NCBI GenBank assembly: GCA_029553475.1
Contig: JAKPKV010000141.1
Coordinates: 1-45,684, forward strand
Origin: Armatimonadota bacterium
GTDB lineage: Bacteria > Armatimonadota > Hebobacteria > CAIYQO01
Length of the DNA: 45,684 nucleotides
Direction of reading: 5' to 3'
Each line of letters starts with the position of its first letter. The stretch's first letter is position 1. The position numbers and the translations under genes were made by a program. The notes beneath the pieces were generated by a model. That model was not told where the DNA came from, ran no database searches, and was given only the letters and a program-made list of their open reading frames with translations. Below are positions 41,552-45,684 of this stretch, piece after piece.

Positions 41552-43786
41552 CTACGCCCCCGCCCGCCGCCGGTGGACGCTGAGGATGTCGCTGATGGCG
41601 TTGATGCGGTTGATGACTTCCTGGAGATGGGTGACGCCGGTGGTGTCAATCTGCAGGATGATGGTGGCGGTGTGCTTGCGCGGGTCGGAGCTCATCTTCG
41701 CCTGGCGGATGTTCGTCTTCGCTTCCGAGAAGATGGCGCCGAGGTCGGCAAGCAGGCCCATGCGATCAATGGCGATGATCTCGATGTCGGCCTGGTAAAG
41801 GCCGCGACCGGTGTCCTGCCAGTCCAGCGCGAGCAGGCGCTGGGATTCCTCCTCCGAGCTCTTCACCTTGCGCAGGTTCGGGCAGTCCAGGCGGTGGATG
41901 GCAATCCCCTTGCCGCGGGTGACGTAGCCGATGAGCGCGTCGCCGGGGATGGGCTGACAGCATTTGGAGAGGCGGTAGAGCACGCCGTCCACGCCGTCGG
42001 CGGAGATCTCGATGGCCAGCTCGCCCTGCTCCAGCATCAGGTCGCTGGTGCGCAGCTCGTCCAGCTTGCGCCGGGGCAGGTCCTCGCGGATGCGGTGCAG
42101 CACCCCTTCGGCGGTGAGGTCGCCATAGCCGATCTGCGCGTACAGGTCCTCCACCGACACCAGGTTCATCTTCTGCGCCAGCGCCTGCAGCTTCTCCAGC
42201 TTCAGGCATTCGGCGGGCGCCTCGCCCAGGCGCTTGCACTCCTCTTCCAGCGCCAGCCGCCCGCGCGTCACGTTATCCTCACGGTTCGCCTTGCGGAAAT
42301 ACGCCTTGATCTTGCTGCGCGCCTGGGCGGAGGCCACCAGGTTCAGCCAGTCCAGGCTCGGTTTCTGGTTGGCGCGCACGATAATCTCCACCACATCGCC
42401 GTTGCTGAAGCGGTAGGAGAGCGGCACCAGCCGGCCGTTCACCCGCGCGCCCGAGCATTTCGAGCCCAGGTCGGTGTGGATGCGGTAGGCGAAGTCAATG
42501 GGGGTGGAGCCGCTGGGCAGGTCAATGATGTCGCCGGCGGGGGTGAAGACGAACACCTGATCCTTGAAGAGGTCGCGCTTCGCCACCTCCAGCCAGTCCC
42601 CTTCGTCGCGCCCCTCCACGTAGGACTCCAGAAAACCGCGCAGCCAGGCGATTTTATCGTCGAAGGCCACGTCCTGGGTGCCGCCTTCCTTGTAGTGCCA
42701 GTGCGCGGCGATGCCCACCTCGGCGGTGCGGTGCATCTCCCAGGTGCGAATCTGCACTTCCAGCGGCTGCCCGCCGGGGCCGATCACCTTCAAGTGCAGC
42801 GACTGGTAGTGGTTCGACTTCGGGCGGGCGATATAGTCGGTGAACATCCCCGGCATCGGCACCCACAGGTTGTTCACCATGCCCAGCGCGGCATAACAGG
42901 CGGGCACGGTCTCCACCAGCACGCGGATGGCCTCCAGGTCGAGAATCTGGCGAAAATCCACCCCCTGCGCGCGCATCTTGGTGTAGATGGAGTAAAAATG
43001 CTTTGGGCGGCCCACCACCTCCGCCTCGATCCCGAGCTCCGCCAGCGCGTCGCGCAGTTGCTGAATGGCGCTGCTCACCACCTCTTCGCGCTCGCTGCGC
43101 GTGCGATTCACCTTCTGCTGGATCTCGCGGTACGCCTCGGGGTCCAGCACGCGCAGCGACAGGTCTTCCAGCTCCCACTTGATCTTCCAGATCCCCAGCC
43201 GGTGGGCGATGGGCGCGAAGATGCGCAGCGTTTCGTCGGCGATGCGCTGCTGGTCGGGTTCGCTGAGGTGGCGGATGGTGCGGATATTGTGCAGGCGGTC
43301 GGCCAGCTTGATGAGGATGACGCGGATATCCTTCGCGGTGGCGATGAGCATGCGGCGGAGATTCTCCGCCTGGCGCGCTTCCCGGGTGTGCGAGTGCAGC
43401 CCGCGCAGTTTCGTGACGCCCTGCACCAACGCGGTGACGTCCGCGCCGAACGCCTCGGTGACGTCCTCCGGGGTGACCGGGCTGGGCCCCGCCTCGCCGG
43501 GATGGAGGATCATCCCGTCTTCGAGCACATCGTGCAGCAGGCCGGCGATGATGGACGTTTCGTCCATTTCGAGCTCGGCGAGGATGTAGGCCACCTCGAC
43601 GGGGTGGACCATGTAGGACTCGCGCGACTTGCGCTGCTGACCGTCGTGCGCCCGCAGGGCGAAGGCGAAGGCGCGCTCCAGCACGTCAGGCGAGAGACCG
43701 TGCGCGTAACGCTCCACCCGCCGGCAGACGGCCGCGAACCGTTCTTCCAGCGTGCCTTCCAGTTTCGGGATGCCGACACTTAACAT
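41552..43786 (-). CDS. rel: Bifunctional (p)ppGpp synthetase/hydrolase (Rel/SpoT)
   Basis: Makes and degrades the stringent-response alarmone. The HD hydrolase domain is intact: RAHDGQQRKSRESYMVHPVE and GLLHDVLEDG, with LADRLHNIRTI following. The synthetase domain has GRPKHFYSIYTKMRAQ, YIARPKSNHYQSLHLKVIG and EVQIRTWEMHRTAEVGIAAH. A TGS domain (DQVFVFTPAGDIIDLPSGST), a zinc-finger-like region (KCCQPIPGDALIGYVTRGKG) and a C-terminal ACT domain (IEIIAIDRMGLLADLGAIF) complete it. The ATG at 43786 gives 744 residues. A GTG at 43813 is possible, but it would lie in the loop of the 5' hairpin. Confidence 0.95.
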   Translation of the reverse strand: MLSVGIPKLEGTLEERFAAVCRRVERYAHGLSPDVLERAFAFALRAHDGQQRKSRESYMVHPVEVAYILAELEMDETSIIAGLLHDVLEDGMILHPGEAGPSPVTPEDVTEAFGADVTALVQGVTKLRGLHSHTREARQAENLRRMLIATAKDIRVILIKLADRLHNIRTIRHLSEPDQQRIADETLRIFAPIAHRLGIWKIKWELEDLSLRVLDPEAYREIQQKVNRTRSEREEVVSSAIQQLRDALAELGIEAEVVGRPKHFYSIYTKMRAQGVDFRQILDLEAIRVLVETVPACYAALGMVNNLWVPMPGMFTDYIARPKSNHYQSLHLKVIGPGGQPLEVQIRTWEMHRTAEVGIAAHWHYKEGGTQDVAFDDKIAWLRGFLESYVEGRDEGDWLEVAKRDLFKDQVFVFTPAGDIIDLPSGSTPIDFAYRIHTDLGSKCSGARVNGRLVPLSYRFSNGDVVEIIVRANQKPSLDWLNLVASAQARSKIKAYFRKANREDNVTRGRLALEEECKRLGEAPAECLKLEKLQALAQKMNLVSVEDLYAQIGYGDLTAEGVLHRIREDLPRRKLDELRTSDLMLEQGELAIEISADGVDGVLYRLSKCCQPIPGDALIGYVTRGKGIAIHRLDCPNLRKVKSSEEESQRLLALDWQDTGRGLYQADIEIIAIDRMGLLADLGAIFSEAKTNIRQAKMSSDPRKHTATIILQIDTTGVTHLQEVINRINAISDILSVHRRRAGA

Positions 43787-43788
43787 GA

Positions 43789-45684
<1,896 letters not shown>

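Overview
The window is a stretch of bacterial chromosome with high G+C content (roughly two thirds by eye) and dense coding. Almost all of it is conserved core genes. The organism was not identified. The gene order secY-adk-map-infA-rpmJ-rpsM-rpsK-rpsD-rpoA-rplQ-truA-rplM-rpsI, the zinc-binding forms of S4, S14, L36 and the Adk lid, and a trimeric bifurcating-type [FeFe]-hydrogenase point to an anaerobic, fermentative member of the Terrabacteria side of the tree (Chloroflexota or Armatimonadota-like). That placement is an inference with low confidence. No rRNA, tRNA, CRISPR, phage or intact insertion sequence was seen.

Layout. Positions 1-4217 (minus) hold hydC-hydB-hydA, an NADH/ferredoxin-linked [FeFe]-hydrogenase, behind a strong promoter that overlaps a Rex-like operator. 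Next is a DUF255/thioredoxin-fold protein (4417-6534), then a 167-bp palindromic element. An arginine cluster follows (argC-argJ-pentapeptide protein-argB, 6779-10724), preceded by an NlpC/P60 cell-wall peptidase gene. From 11951 to 36184 (minus) lies one huge translation locus: str (rpsL, rpsG, fusA, no tuf), S10, spc and alpha operons, then truA-rplM-rpsI. It ends in an 18-bp perfect hairpin. A divergent promoter pair separates it from the plus-strand set gap-pgk-ndk-like (36547-39730). Convergent to that set are purA and a bifunctional rel gene (minus), separated by a REPIN-like palindromic doublet. The right edge is a plus-strand GH2 beta-galactosidase, cut off at its nucleophile.

The most unusual part is the translation locus. 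A second elongation factor G (EF-G2 type, degenerate switch I) is inserted between rpsQ and rplN, and just after rplN a consensus promoter restarts transcription for rplX onward. Several ribosomal proteins in the same locus carry extra segments: L17 (about 60 residues), L24 (about 40), L3 (about 40), S12 (about 20), and S3 (an RGG-rich insert plus a long tail). L5 has an N-terminal extension and IF-1 a longer loop. Short perfect hairpins sit just ahead of many ribosome binding sites; three, at the heads of rplX, rpsJ and fusA, share an AUGR tetraloop. Terminator-like hairpins at gene ends have long perfect stems but no U-tract.

The genes cover protein synthesis, redox disposal (H2 formation from NADH and ferredoxin), lower glycolysis, nucleotide supply (adk, ndk-like, purA), stringent control (rel), arginine synthesis by the acetyl-cycling route and beta-galactoside use. 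This is consistent with a sugar-fermenting anaerobe.
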